NCBI GenBank assembly: GCA_023433855.1
Contig: JAEYTV010000096.1
Span: forward strand, 1 to 5,251
Length of the DNA stretch: 5,251 nucleotides
Source: Pseudomonadota bacterium
GTDB taxonomy: Bacteria > Pseudomonadota > Alphaproteobacteria > Rhizobiales > Rhizobiaceae
Direction of reading: 5' to 3'
Position numbers and translations under genes: made by a program. Within the stretch, counting starts at the first letter, position 1. Each line of letters opens with the position of its first letter. Shown here piece by piece: positions 1-4,673 of this stretch. The notes below the pieces were generated by a model, which was given only the letters and a program-made list of their open reading frames with translations, searched no databases and was not told where the DNA came from.

Positions 1-123
1 CCGGACGAGATCGACGTCCAGCGCGCCCGGGAAATCCTTGAAGCCATCCGCGACCGGCTCGGCAACGCTCTATCGGGTGAGGCCGAGCGGCAGTATCTGG
101 AACGGCTTCTCGATATTCGCTAG
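1..123 (+). CDS. DUF4175 (TIGR02302) family protein, C-terminal end only
   Basis: Frame 1 is open from the window edge to a TAG at 121-123, giving 40 residues that begin PDEIDVQRAREILEAIRDRL and end YLERLLDIR. This 'PDEID..RAR.IL..IR.RLG...YLERLLD' tail is what I recall as the C-terminal signature of the large alphaproteobacterial DUF4175/TIGR02302 proteins, which have N-terminal membrane segments and a long periplasmic region of unknown role. Only the tail is present, so the membrane part and start cannot be judged. The gene is convergent with cpdR and its stop overlaps the cpdR stop within CTAG at 120-123, leaving no room for an intergenic terminator. The reading frame is certain; the family call rests on a short stretch. 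Confidence 0.8.
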   Translation, partial: PDEIDVQRAREILEAIRDRLGNALSGEAERQYLERLLDIR

Positions 124-503
124 CTGCTTGCCTCAAGGGCGGACGGTGCAGAAAGTGCCATGGCCACGGCCTTGCGGATGTCAGGAAGCGCGAAAGGCTT
201 TTCAACGACGTCGACGATCTTGGCCGCGAGTTCGTCAGCGCGTTCCCGCTGCTCCGCATAGCCGGTCATCAACAGTATCTTCATTCCGGGAAATCTGGCC
301 GCCGCCTGATACGCGAGTTCGATTCCGTCCATAACCGGCATACGGATGTCGGAGAGCAGCAGGTCGTAGGAAGCTTCTTCCAGCCTTTCCAGCCCCTCGG
401 CACCGTCACCCGCTTCGAAGGTATCATGCCCATCGAGACGAAGCGCCCGTGCGACAAAACTGCGGAGCGAAACTTCGTCCTCTGTGATCAGGATCCTGGC
501 CAT
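120..503 (-). CDS. cpdR: CpdR-type single-domain response regulator
   Basis: A 127-residue protein that is nearly all receiver (REC) domain with no output domain. The acidic pocket is E8-D9-E10, the phosphoacceptor is Asp52 in LLLSDIRMPVMDG, the switch Thr is T80 in KILLMTGY, and the conserved Lys is K102 in VEKPF. The segment TGYAEQRERADEL after T80 is typical of CpdR. In Caulobacter, CpdR receives phosphate from the CckA-ChpT relay; its unphosphorylated form primes ClpXP for degradation of cell-cycle proteins. In Sinorhizobium, CpdR1 is needed for normal cell-cycle control and bacteroid differentiation. I chose ATG 503 because the family begins MARILI-EDE. An ATG at 512 is only 2 nt from the AAGGAG, and a TTG at 548 would add residues outside the fold. 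It lies 118 bp downstream of hpt on the same strand, with a TTAACCAT half-site in that gap. It could be a paralogue (CpdR2), which cannot be excluded from sequence alone. Confidence 0.9.
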   Translation of the reverse strand: MARILITEDEVSLRSFVARALRLDGHDTFEAGDGAEGLERLEEASYDLLLSDIRMPVMDGIELAYQAAARFPGMKILLMTGYAEQRERADELAAKIVDVVEKPFALPDIRKAVAMALSAPSALEASS

Positions 504-514
504 AGCGATCATCG

Positions 515-520
515 CTCCTT
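515..520 (-). promoter_or_regulatory. Ribosome binding site of cpdR
   Basis: AAGGAG on the minus strand, 11 nt before ATG 503 and 2 nt before ATG 512. The spacing is slightly long for 503 but far too short for 512, which, with the family N-terminus, decides the start. Confidence 0.6.
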
Positions 521-595
521 GCGTCGTTTCGTAACGGGAGCAAATCAACAGAGTTTTGTTGTCGAGGAGTAAACATCCGGGGCGCTACGGCCTCT

Positions 596-603
596 ATGGT
601 TAA
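596..603 (-). promoter_or_regulatory. CtrA-type half-site TTAACCAT upstream of cpdR
   Basis: A perfect TTAACCAT on the minus strand, the 8-mer known as the CtrA half-site in Caulobacter and rhizobia. It lies in the 118-bp gap between hpt and cpdR, 92 nt before the cpdR ATG and pointing towards it. No second TTAA is found at the N7 spacing (GGCC occupies that position), so it is a half-site only. Regulation by CtrA is inferred from the motif. Confidence 0.4.
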
Positions 604-621
604 CACCTTGCCACCGGCACC

Positions 622-1164
622 TCACGCGTCGCCAGTCACCACCCCGACGAATGGCAGTTCACGGAAGGCGTAGGCAACGTCCATCCCGTACCCGACCACG
701 AAATAATCGGGACATTCGAAGCCGACATAATCCGCCTCGAGTTCTTCCTTGCGTTTCACGCTCTTGTCGAGCAGCACTGCCACGGAAACGTTGCGCGCAC
801 CGCGAGCGTAGAGAATTTCCTTGGCAAACTTGATGGTGCGACCCGATTCGAGGATATCATCGATGAGCAGCACGTCGCGATCCTTCACGTCGCTGTCTAT
901 ATCCTTGACGATGCGGACCCCTTGGGAAACGGTACCGATGCCGTAGCTCGAGAGCGTAATAAACTCGACCTCCGGAGCAAGGCCGACGTCGTGCAGCGCA
1001 CGCAGAAGATCCGCGGCGAAGATGAACGATCCCTTGAGGATGGCAATGACCAGCAGATCCTTGGTGGGTCCGGCGGCGATTTCGGCCGCCATCGCGCGGT
1101 TGCGCTCGGCGATCTGCTCTGCGGTATAAAGCGGCTCAATGACCTTGCCGCGTACGACGGGCAT
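622..1164 (-). CDS. hpt: Hypoxanthine phosphoribosyltransferase
   Basis: A 180-residue cytoplasmic type I phosphoribosyltransferase that salvages hypoxanthine (often also guanine) with PRPP to IMP or GMP. The PRPP-binding loop is VLLIDDILESGRT at residues 98-110, with the acidic pair D102-D103 followed by E106-S-G-R-T. The pyrophosphate loop LKGS is at 43-46, the flexible-loop region SSYGIGTVSQG at about 72-82, and the purine-binding side near ECPDYFVVGYGMD at 150-162, including the conserved K134 region and the C-terminal aromatic F154/Y155. The length matches bacterial Hpt. ATG 1164 is chosen because AGGAG stands 6 nt ahead; a TTG at 1185 would add seven residues and lacks such a site. It sits 60 bp downstream of the DUF3426-like gene on the same strand and has a TATAAT-like -10 in that gap, so it may be transcribed both from that gene and from its own promoter. 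Nothing looks degraded. Confidence 0.95.
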   Translation of the reverse strand: MPVVRGKVIEPLYTAEQIAERNRAMAAEIAAGPTKDLLVIAILKGSFIFAADLLRALHDVGLAPEVEFITLSSYGIGTVSQGVRIVKDIDSDVKDRDVLLIDDILESGRTIKFAKEILYARGARNVSVAVLLDKSVKRKEELEADYVGFECPDYFVVGYGMDVAYAFRELPFVGVVTGDA

Positions 1165-1170
1165 GAGGTT

Positions 1171-1175
1171 CTCCT
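1171..1175 (-). promoter_or_regulatory. Ribosome binding site of hpt
   Basis: AGGAG on the minus strand, 6 nt before ATG 1164. It fixes the hpt start against the in-frame TTG at 1185, which would lie upstream of this site. Confidence 0.8.
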
Positions 1176-1211
1176 GCGTATCCAAAAATTCGGGATAGCA
1201 CAGGGCAGTGG

Positions 1212-1217
1212 ATTATA
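1212..1217 (-). promoter_or_regulatory. Possible -10 element of an hpt promoter
   Basis: A perfect TATAAT on the minus strand, within TTCTATAATCC, lies 47 nt before the hpt ATG in the 60-bp gap after the DUF3426-like gene. No good TTGACA-like -35 is visible 16-18 bp upstream, where the sequence is GC-rich coding DNA. It is therefore a weak candidate only. Confidence 0.3.
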
Positions 1218-1224
1218 GAATGGC

Positions 1225-1881
1225 TCAGACGCCTCGCTCGGCCAGGGAAAGCCGCAGGTCAGGCACTTTTCCACCGGGACGCGGTAGTCGCACGGAGAAG
1301 CCGCGGCTCTGGCCACCTTCTATCGATGACGCGGGCGGTGAAATCAAAGTGCTGGCAACCAATTGATCGCCCGCCAGGAGATCCGCGCGGATCGAGGGCA
1401 TCGTGAGCCTTTCGTTCCCCATGTTCTGTACAATGCCGTTGATCAGCAAAACCTGCAGCCCGTTGGCTTCCTGCGGGGTCATGGTCACGTGGGTAATGTC
1501 GAACGTCGACGTTGGGGTCCCGGCATCCGGGGCGGAGAAGAGGAACGTAAAGCCACCACTCAGGCCAAGCACCAGCGAAAACAGGACGGCAACCGCGGCA
1601 GTGAAGACGTCAGCAGAGAGGTTCCGAAGCCGAAGTTCGGCGGTCACCATCCACCTCTGCATAAGGGACCTGCGTTTCGCAATCCTGCCTGGCTGACGTT
1701 TGTTGTCGTTTTGGAAACGCCGTCTGGGACGGTCAGGAGAGCGTTCGCCAAGGGTGACGAATTGCGCATCGACGACTTCGCCGCGGGCCGGGGCCATTCG
1801 TCCCGCTTTCGAGACACGTTCGGGGGGCAGGATATCCATGGAAATGGTCGTCCGGCGCCTGGGACTGCGAAAAGTGCTCAT
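1225..1881 (-). CDS. Membrane-anchored protein with DUF3426-like C-terminal domain (MJ0042-family relative without the zinc finger)
   Basis: A 218-residue protein of unknown function. Residues 1-90 are hydrophilic and rich in Arg and Pro. One clear membrane segment spans about 92-115 (VFTAAVAVLFSLVLGLSGGF). Residues about 127-216 look like a small beta-sandwich: the pattern LLINGIVQNMGNERLTMPSI, then a polar segment, then EGGQSRGFSVRLPRP fits the DUF3426/FxLYD-like domain ('v.G.v.N.g...lP.i...l.pG....F...l') seen in rhizobial MJ0042-type proteins next to ftsE. Those relatives usually start with a CxxC...CxxC zinc ribbon; no such cysteines occur here, and I see none in other frames upstream. 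The topology inferred is cytoplasmic N-terminus and periplasmic C-terminal domain. ATG 1881 is supported by GGAAGAG 7 nt ahead; ATG 1839 is an alternative with a weaker site. It is divergent from ftsE and shares its control region. The gene is real; its function is unknown. Confidence 0.8.
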   Translation of the reverse strand: MSTFRSPRRRTTISMDILPPERVSKAGRMAPARGEVVDAQFVTLGERSPDRPRRRFQNDNKRQPGRIAKRRSLMQRWMVTAELRLRNLSADVFTAAVAVLFSLVLGLSGGFTFLFSAPDAGTPTSTFDITHVTMTPQEANGLQVLLINGIVQNMGNERLTMPSIRADLLAGDQLVASTLISPPASSIEGGQSRGFSVRLPRPGGKVPDLRLSLAERGV

Positions 1882-1888
1882 AGCGGTT

Positions 1889-1895
1889 CTCTTCC
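1889..1895 (-). promoter_or_regulatory. Ribosome binding site of the DUF3426-like gene
   Basis: GGAAGAG on the minus strand, 7 nt before ATG 1881. It favours this start over the in-frame ATG at 1839, which is preceded by no purine-rich match of similar quality. Confidence 0.6.
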
Positions 1896-1904
1896 GCCCG
1901 TTTT

Positions 1905-1923
1905 CCCCCGAGGTTCGAGGGGG
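1905..1923. other. GC-rich hairpin in the leader of the DUF3426-like gene
   Basis: CCCCCGAGGTTCGAGGGGG can fold as CCCC/GGGG continued by CGA/TCG, with a one-base bulge and a GGT loop. On the minus strand it lies 9 nt before the GGAAGAG site of the leftward gene and is followed by AAAA, not U, so it is not a rho-independent terminator for that strand. On the plus strand it is preceded, not followed, by TTTT. It may modulate translation or be incidental. Confidence 0.35.
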
Positions 1924-1961
1924 TGGGCATTGAAACGAATCCCGCTAAGTCGTAAATCTAA

Positions 1962-1980
1962 ATGGTTAATGCTTGGCTAA
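1962..1980. promoter_or_regulatory. CtrA-like binding box between the divergent DUF3426-like gene and ftsE
   Basis: ATGGTTAA followed by N7 and CTAA. Read rightward, TTAA (1966-1969)-N7-CTAA (1977-1980) matches the CtrA consensus TTAA-N7-TTAA at seven of eight fixed bases. Read leftward, TTAACCAT at 1969-1962 is the perfect CtrA half-site. It lies 81 nt before the leftward ATG and 110 nt before the ftsE start. ftsEX is a division operon, so CtrA control would be sensible, but binding is inferred from the motif alone. Confidence 0.5.
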
Positions 1981-1988
1981 TTCGACCC

Positions 1989-1994
1989 CTATAT
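1989..1994 (+). promoter_or_regulatory. Possible -10 element of an ftsE promoter
   Basis: CTATAT matches the rhizobial -10 consensus (CTTGAC-N17-CTATAT). It starts 8 nt after the CtrA-like box, so the box would cover the -35 region, the usual arrangement at CtrA-activated promoters. No separate good -35 is seen at 17 bp. This would leave an ftsE leader of about 90 nt. Confidence 0.35.
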
Positions 1995-2013
1995 GGCCCT
2001 TATCGCCACATAA

Positions 2014-2051
2014 TTTACCGTTCGTTTACCCGGGTCGTTAAGAGATAAACG
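2014..2051. repeat. TTTACC direct repeat and CGTTTA/TAAACG inverted repeat before ftsE
   Basis: TTTACC occurs at 2014-2019 and again at 2025-2030, exactly 11 bp apart, so both copies face the same side of the helix. The second copy is part of CGTTTA (2023-2028), whose exact reverse complement TAAACG lies at 2046-2051. The stretch is AT-rich against GC-rich flanks and sits between the putative -10 and the ftsE start. It could be an operator for an unidentified regulator; the motifs are short enough to arise by chance. Confidence 0.35.
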
Positions 2052-2090
2052 TACATCAGGAATTCAAGAAGCGAGAGACTGGGTCATCCG

Positions 2091-2750
2091 TTGATTCATT
2101 TCGAAAATGTCGGTCTGCGCTATGGGATGGGACCGGAGATCCTGAGGGACATGACCTTCGATATTCCGAAGAAATCCTTCCAGTTCCTGACAGGACCGTC
2201 AGGAGCGGGGAAGACGACGCTCCTTCGGCTGCTCTTCATGTCGCTTCACCCGACCCGCGGGATCATCCATATGTTCGGCCGCGACCTTTCCCAGATCCCC
2301 CGCAACGAGTTCCCGATGCTTCGCAGGCGCGTCGGCATCGTCTTTCAGGACTTCCGGCTTCTTGATCACCTGACGACCTACGAGAACGTGGCACTGCCTT
2401 TGCGCGTCCGCGGCAAGGACGAGAGTTCCTACCGCAGCGATGTTATCGAACTGCTGAAATGGGTAGGGCTTGGAGAACGCATCAACGTCTTGCCGCCCGT
2501 TCTGTCGGGTGGGGAAAAACAGCGTGCCGCTATCGCACGGGCCTTGATGGATCGCCCGGAAATCCTGCTTGCAGACGAGCCGACCGGCAACGTCGACCCG
2601 CCCATGGCACGGCGATTGCTGAACCTTTTCATGGAACTGAACCGGCTCGGCACGGCAGTGGTGATCGCCACCCACGATCTTGCACTGATGGATCAGGTTG
2701 ATGCCCGGCGGATGATCCTCACGGAAGGGCGGCTTGACATCTATGAATGA
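2091..2750 (+). CDS. ftsE: Cell division ATP-binding protein FtsE
   Basis: A 219-residue ABC ATPase, the cytoplasmic nucleotide-binding subunit of the FtsEX complex, which uses ATP hydrolysis to control peptidoglycan hydrolases and divisome activity at the septum. All ABC motifs are intact: Walker A GPSGAGKT at 35-42, Q-loop Q86 in VGIVFQDFRLL, signature LSGGEKQ at 138-144, Walker B LLADE at 159-163 with catalytic E163, D-loop GNVD at 166-169 and H-switch H195 in IATHD. The length fits FtsE (about 220). The best start is TTG at 2091, giving MIHFENVGLRYG as in homologues; no ATG or GTG lies between the upstream in-frame stop at 2046 and this codon. The Shine-Dalgarno sequence is weak (GAGAG at 2073-2077 is 13 nt away; a short GGG at 2081-2083 is nearer), suggesting modest translation initiation. 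It overlaps ftsX by 8 nt, indicating coupled translation. Close Lol- or MacB-type ATPases are excluded by the ftsX partner. Confidence 0.95.
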   Translation: MIHFENVGLRYGMGPEILRDMTFDIPKKSFQFLTGPSGAGKTTLLRLLFMSLHPTRGIIHMFGRDLSQIPRNEFPMLRRRVGIVFQDFRLLDHLTTYENVALPLRVRGKDESSYRSDVIELLKWVGLGERINVLPPVLSGGEKQRAAIARALMDRPEILLADEPTGNVDPPMARRLLNLFMELNRLGTAVVIATHDLALMDQVDARRMILTEGRLDIYE

Positions 2751-3795
2751 GCTCAGTCCAAAGATCCTGAAAGCGGTCAGATCGCACCGTTTCCAAAGGG
2801 AACCTCAATCAGGGACGACCCCTCCCCAGCAGCAGCGAACCGCGATGCGTGTGAGACCGACCGCACCGATTCTGCCGCCCTCCAACATACAGGGCAACGC
2901 ACTGCTGGTGGTCATTGCCATCATGGCTTTCCTGGCTTGCCTGACGCTTGGAGCCGTCAGCATGGTCCGCGCCACCGCGGCGAGCTGGCAAAGCCAGATC
3001 TCTCGCGAGATCACCATCCAGATCAAGCCGGACGACGGGATGGACATGGATGCCACCTTGCGGAAGGCGCGCGACCTGGCGCTGACATTCGTAGGAACAC
3101 GCGAGGGAACCATCATGGACGAGAGCGCAACGGCGAGGCTGCTTGAGCCGTGGCTGGGGACCGGTCTGAACCTGGAAGAATTGCCTGTACCGCGTCTCGT
3201 GATAATCACCATTGACGAACAGAACCCGCCGGATTTCGCCGCCATGCGGGAGCTCTTGAGGGTCGAAGTTCCGCAGGCTTTTCTCGACGACCACCGGACC
3301 TGGGTGGACCGTCTGGTGTCCATGGCCCACACAACTGTGCTGATCGGCACCGGCGTCATGGTACTCGTCTCCACGGCCATGGTGCTGACCGTCGTTTTCG
3401 CAACCCGCGGCGCCCTGTCCGGCAACCGTCATATCGTTGAAGTCCTGCATTTTGTCGGCGCCGAGAGCTCCTTCGTCGCAAGCGAGTTCCAGAAACACTT
3501 CCTGAAGATCAGCCTGAAGGGCTCGGCTGCGGGAGGCGCGTTTGCGGCGGCATTGTTCGCCGTCGCCAATCTCTGGCAGGCAAACTCGCTGGCTACGCCC
3601 GAGAGCGACCAGGCGTCGGCCTTGTTCGGCTCCTTCACTATAGGCCTGACCGGCTATCTCGGCATTTTCGCAACGATGATGGTTATCGCTCTGCTGACGA
3701 CCCTGACAGCCCGCTACACGGTCATGAGGACCATCGACGAAATCGATCTGGTACGCGCAGATCCTGGGCGTTCGGACAGTTTACCGGCTTCTTGA
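2743..3795 (+). CDS. ftsX: Cell division protein FtsX
   Basis: A 350-residue inner-membrane permease-like partner of FtsE. The layout is a cytoplasmic N-terminal region of about 52 residues rich in Pro, Gln and Arg; TM1 at about 53-75; a periplasmic domain at about 76-196; then TM2 at about 197-220, TM3 at about 258-278 and TM4 at about 298-325, followed by a short cytoplasmic tail with RTIDEIDLVRADP. This four-helix layout with one large periplasmic loop is the FtsX pattern; SWQSQISREITIQI just after TM1 matches the conserved start of the loop. The periplasmic domain normally recruits a hydrolase activator (EnvC in E. coli). ATG 2743 is preferred; it overlaps the ftsE stop. An in-frame TTG at 2734, 4 nt after the AAGGG part of GGAAGGG, would add three residues and cannot be ruled out, since that site is 13 nt from the ATG. 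The first 45 residues are low in complexity and probably poorly conserved. Confidence 0.92.
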   Translation: MNELSPKILKAVRSHRFQREPQSGTTPPQQQRTAMRVRPTAPILPPSNIQGNALLVVIAIMAFLACLTLGAVSMVRATAASWQSQISREITIQIKPDDGMDMDATLRKARDLALTFVGTREGTIMDESATARLLEPWLGTGLNLEELPVPRLVIITIDEQNPPDFAAMRELLRVEVPQAFLDDHRTWVDRLVSMAHTTVLIGTGVMVLVSTAMVLTVVFATRGALSGNRHIVEVLHFVGAESSFVASEFQKHFLKISLKGSAAGGAFAAALFAVANLWQANSLATPESDQASALFGSFTIGLTGYLGIFATMMVIALLTTLTARYTVMRTIDEIDLVRADPGRSDSLPAS

Positions 3796-3859
3796 AGCCA
3801 GAACAATGCGCAGATAGGGTAGCCGCTGTTCCGCCACGAATCTCCGGCTATGGACAATT

Positions 3860-4588
3860 ATGACACGCGGCCAATTCACGACCGATAACGGAGCAGGCGG
3901 TGAGCCAAGCCGCCAACGAGCCGGCTTGTTCTCGCGCAGAGGGAAGCTTCGGTGGGCTGCGCGCCGCATCATCATGGCCGGCATGTTGTTTATCGCGCTC
4001 CTGTTCGGCGGCTTTCTGTGGTTTGCCGACGCGGTAACTTCTCTAAAGACCCCCGATGGTGTGAAGGCCGATGCGATTGTCGTCTTGACGGGAGGCTATT
4101 TGCGGATCGAGCAGGCGCTTGGCCTGCTGCGTGATGGGGCTGGTGAACGGCTTCTGATTTCAGGCGCCCACCCCTCGACCACGCCAAACCAGATCCGCAA
4201 GGTGACCCAGGCCTCCCCTGATCTCTTCGCCTGCTGCGTTGATATCGGTTATGACGCGATCGACACCATCGGCAATGCCAACGAGATCACCCGATGGATA
4301 CAGGATCACGGATACAGATCCGTCCTCGTGGTGACCAACAACTACCATATGCTACGCAGCCTGCATGAACTGCGCCGCGCCGATCCGGTAACCGTGTTCA
4401 TCCCCTACCCCGTGGTTAACTCCGACCTTACCCGCAAGGCGTGGTTTGCGGAACCGGATGTATTGCGCACCATGCTGGCGGAATACGGGAAGGTCGTCCT
4501 ATCGACCACTCGCGATTGGCTCGGAATTGAACGCGGCACCGGCCTGCGCACCGAGGAACAGGCAAACACGGGCAGCCACACCCCCTGA
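3860..4588 (+). CDS. Membrane-anchored DUF218 (YdcF/SanA/ElyC-like) protein
   Basis: A 242-residue protein: a basic N-terminus (about 1-36), one membrane segment at about 37-57 (RIIMAGMLFIALLFGGFLWF), then a DUF218 domain, probably periplasmic. Family motifs are DAIVVLTGGYLRIEQAL at 71-87, LLISGAH at 98-104, DTIGNA at 135-140 and VVTNNYHMLRSL at 157-168, the last carrying the conserved Asn/His pair. The biochemical role of the family is unsettled. E. coli ElyC and SanA affect the envelope barrier and peptidoglycan or lipid-carrier metabolism, which suits the neighbours ftsEX and plsC, but I infer no specific reaction. It starts 64 bp after ftsX, probably in the same transcript. The start is uncertain: ATG 3860 has no clear ribosome binding site, and the stop at 3815 leaves no better in-frame choice upstream. 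The best site nearby (GGAG, 6 nt, GTG at 3900) is in another frame. Pro/Thr/Gly-rich C-terminal residues after about 222 are probably disordered. Confidence 0.85.
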   Translation: MTRGQFTTDNGAGGEPSRQRAGLFSRRGKLRWAARRIIMAGMLFIALLFGGFLWFADAVTSLKTPDGVKADAIVVLTGGYLRIEQALGLLRDGAGERLLISGAHPSTTPNQIRKVTQASPDLFACCVDIGYDAIDTIGNANEITRWIQDHGYRSVLVVTNNYHMLRSLHELRRADPVTVFIPYPVVNSDLTRKAWFAEPDVLRTMLAEYGKVVLSTTRDWLGIERGTGLRTEEQANTGSHTP

Positions 4589-4658
4589 CATGATGTCCCT
4601 TCCTCCAGTTCGACGGCTTTTGATCGGCGGCGAACTCGTATACGCATCGCGTGTCCAA

Positions 4659-4664
4659 AAGGAA
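4659..4664 (+). promoter_or_regulatory. Ribosome binding site of plsC
   Basis: AAGGAA lies 9 nt before ATG 4674. It supports that start; two ATGs right after the DUF218 stop (4590, 4593) lack a comparable site. Confidence 0.65.
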
Positions 4665-4673
4665 TACCTGTTT

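Noticed and set aside
546..561. CAACA...TGTTG inverted repeat upstream of cpdR
   Set aside because: Five-base arms with a six-base spacer are expected by chance, and nothing ties it to a known operator.
1363..1980. 205-codon rightward frame opposite the DUF3426-like gene
   Set aside because: The minus-strand product has a clear membrane segment and domain. The plus-strand product is Arg/Gly-rich without recognisable features and runs across the divergent control region.
2000..2010. TTATCGCCACA as a DnaA box
   Set aside because: It has two extra bases inside the consensus TTATCCACA, and no other box is near. This is not an origin.
2805..3498. Long leftward open frames opposite ftsX (up to 229 codons)
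   Set aside because: They mirror the FtsX reading frame, have low-complexity compositions with no domain or membrane pattern, and begin inside ftsX without ribosome binding sites. They are typical shadows in GC-rich DNA.
3821..3849. AGCCG...CGGCT as a terminator after ftsX
   Set aside because: The stem is only five pairs with a loop of about 19 nt and no T-run follows. Read-through to the DUF218 gene is more likely.
4412..4419. A GTTAAC-containing near-match to the CtrA half-site inside the DUF218 gene (also near 5033 in plsC)
   Set aside because: These are imperfect and lie within coding sequence, away from any promoter.
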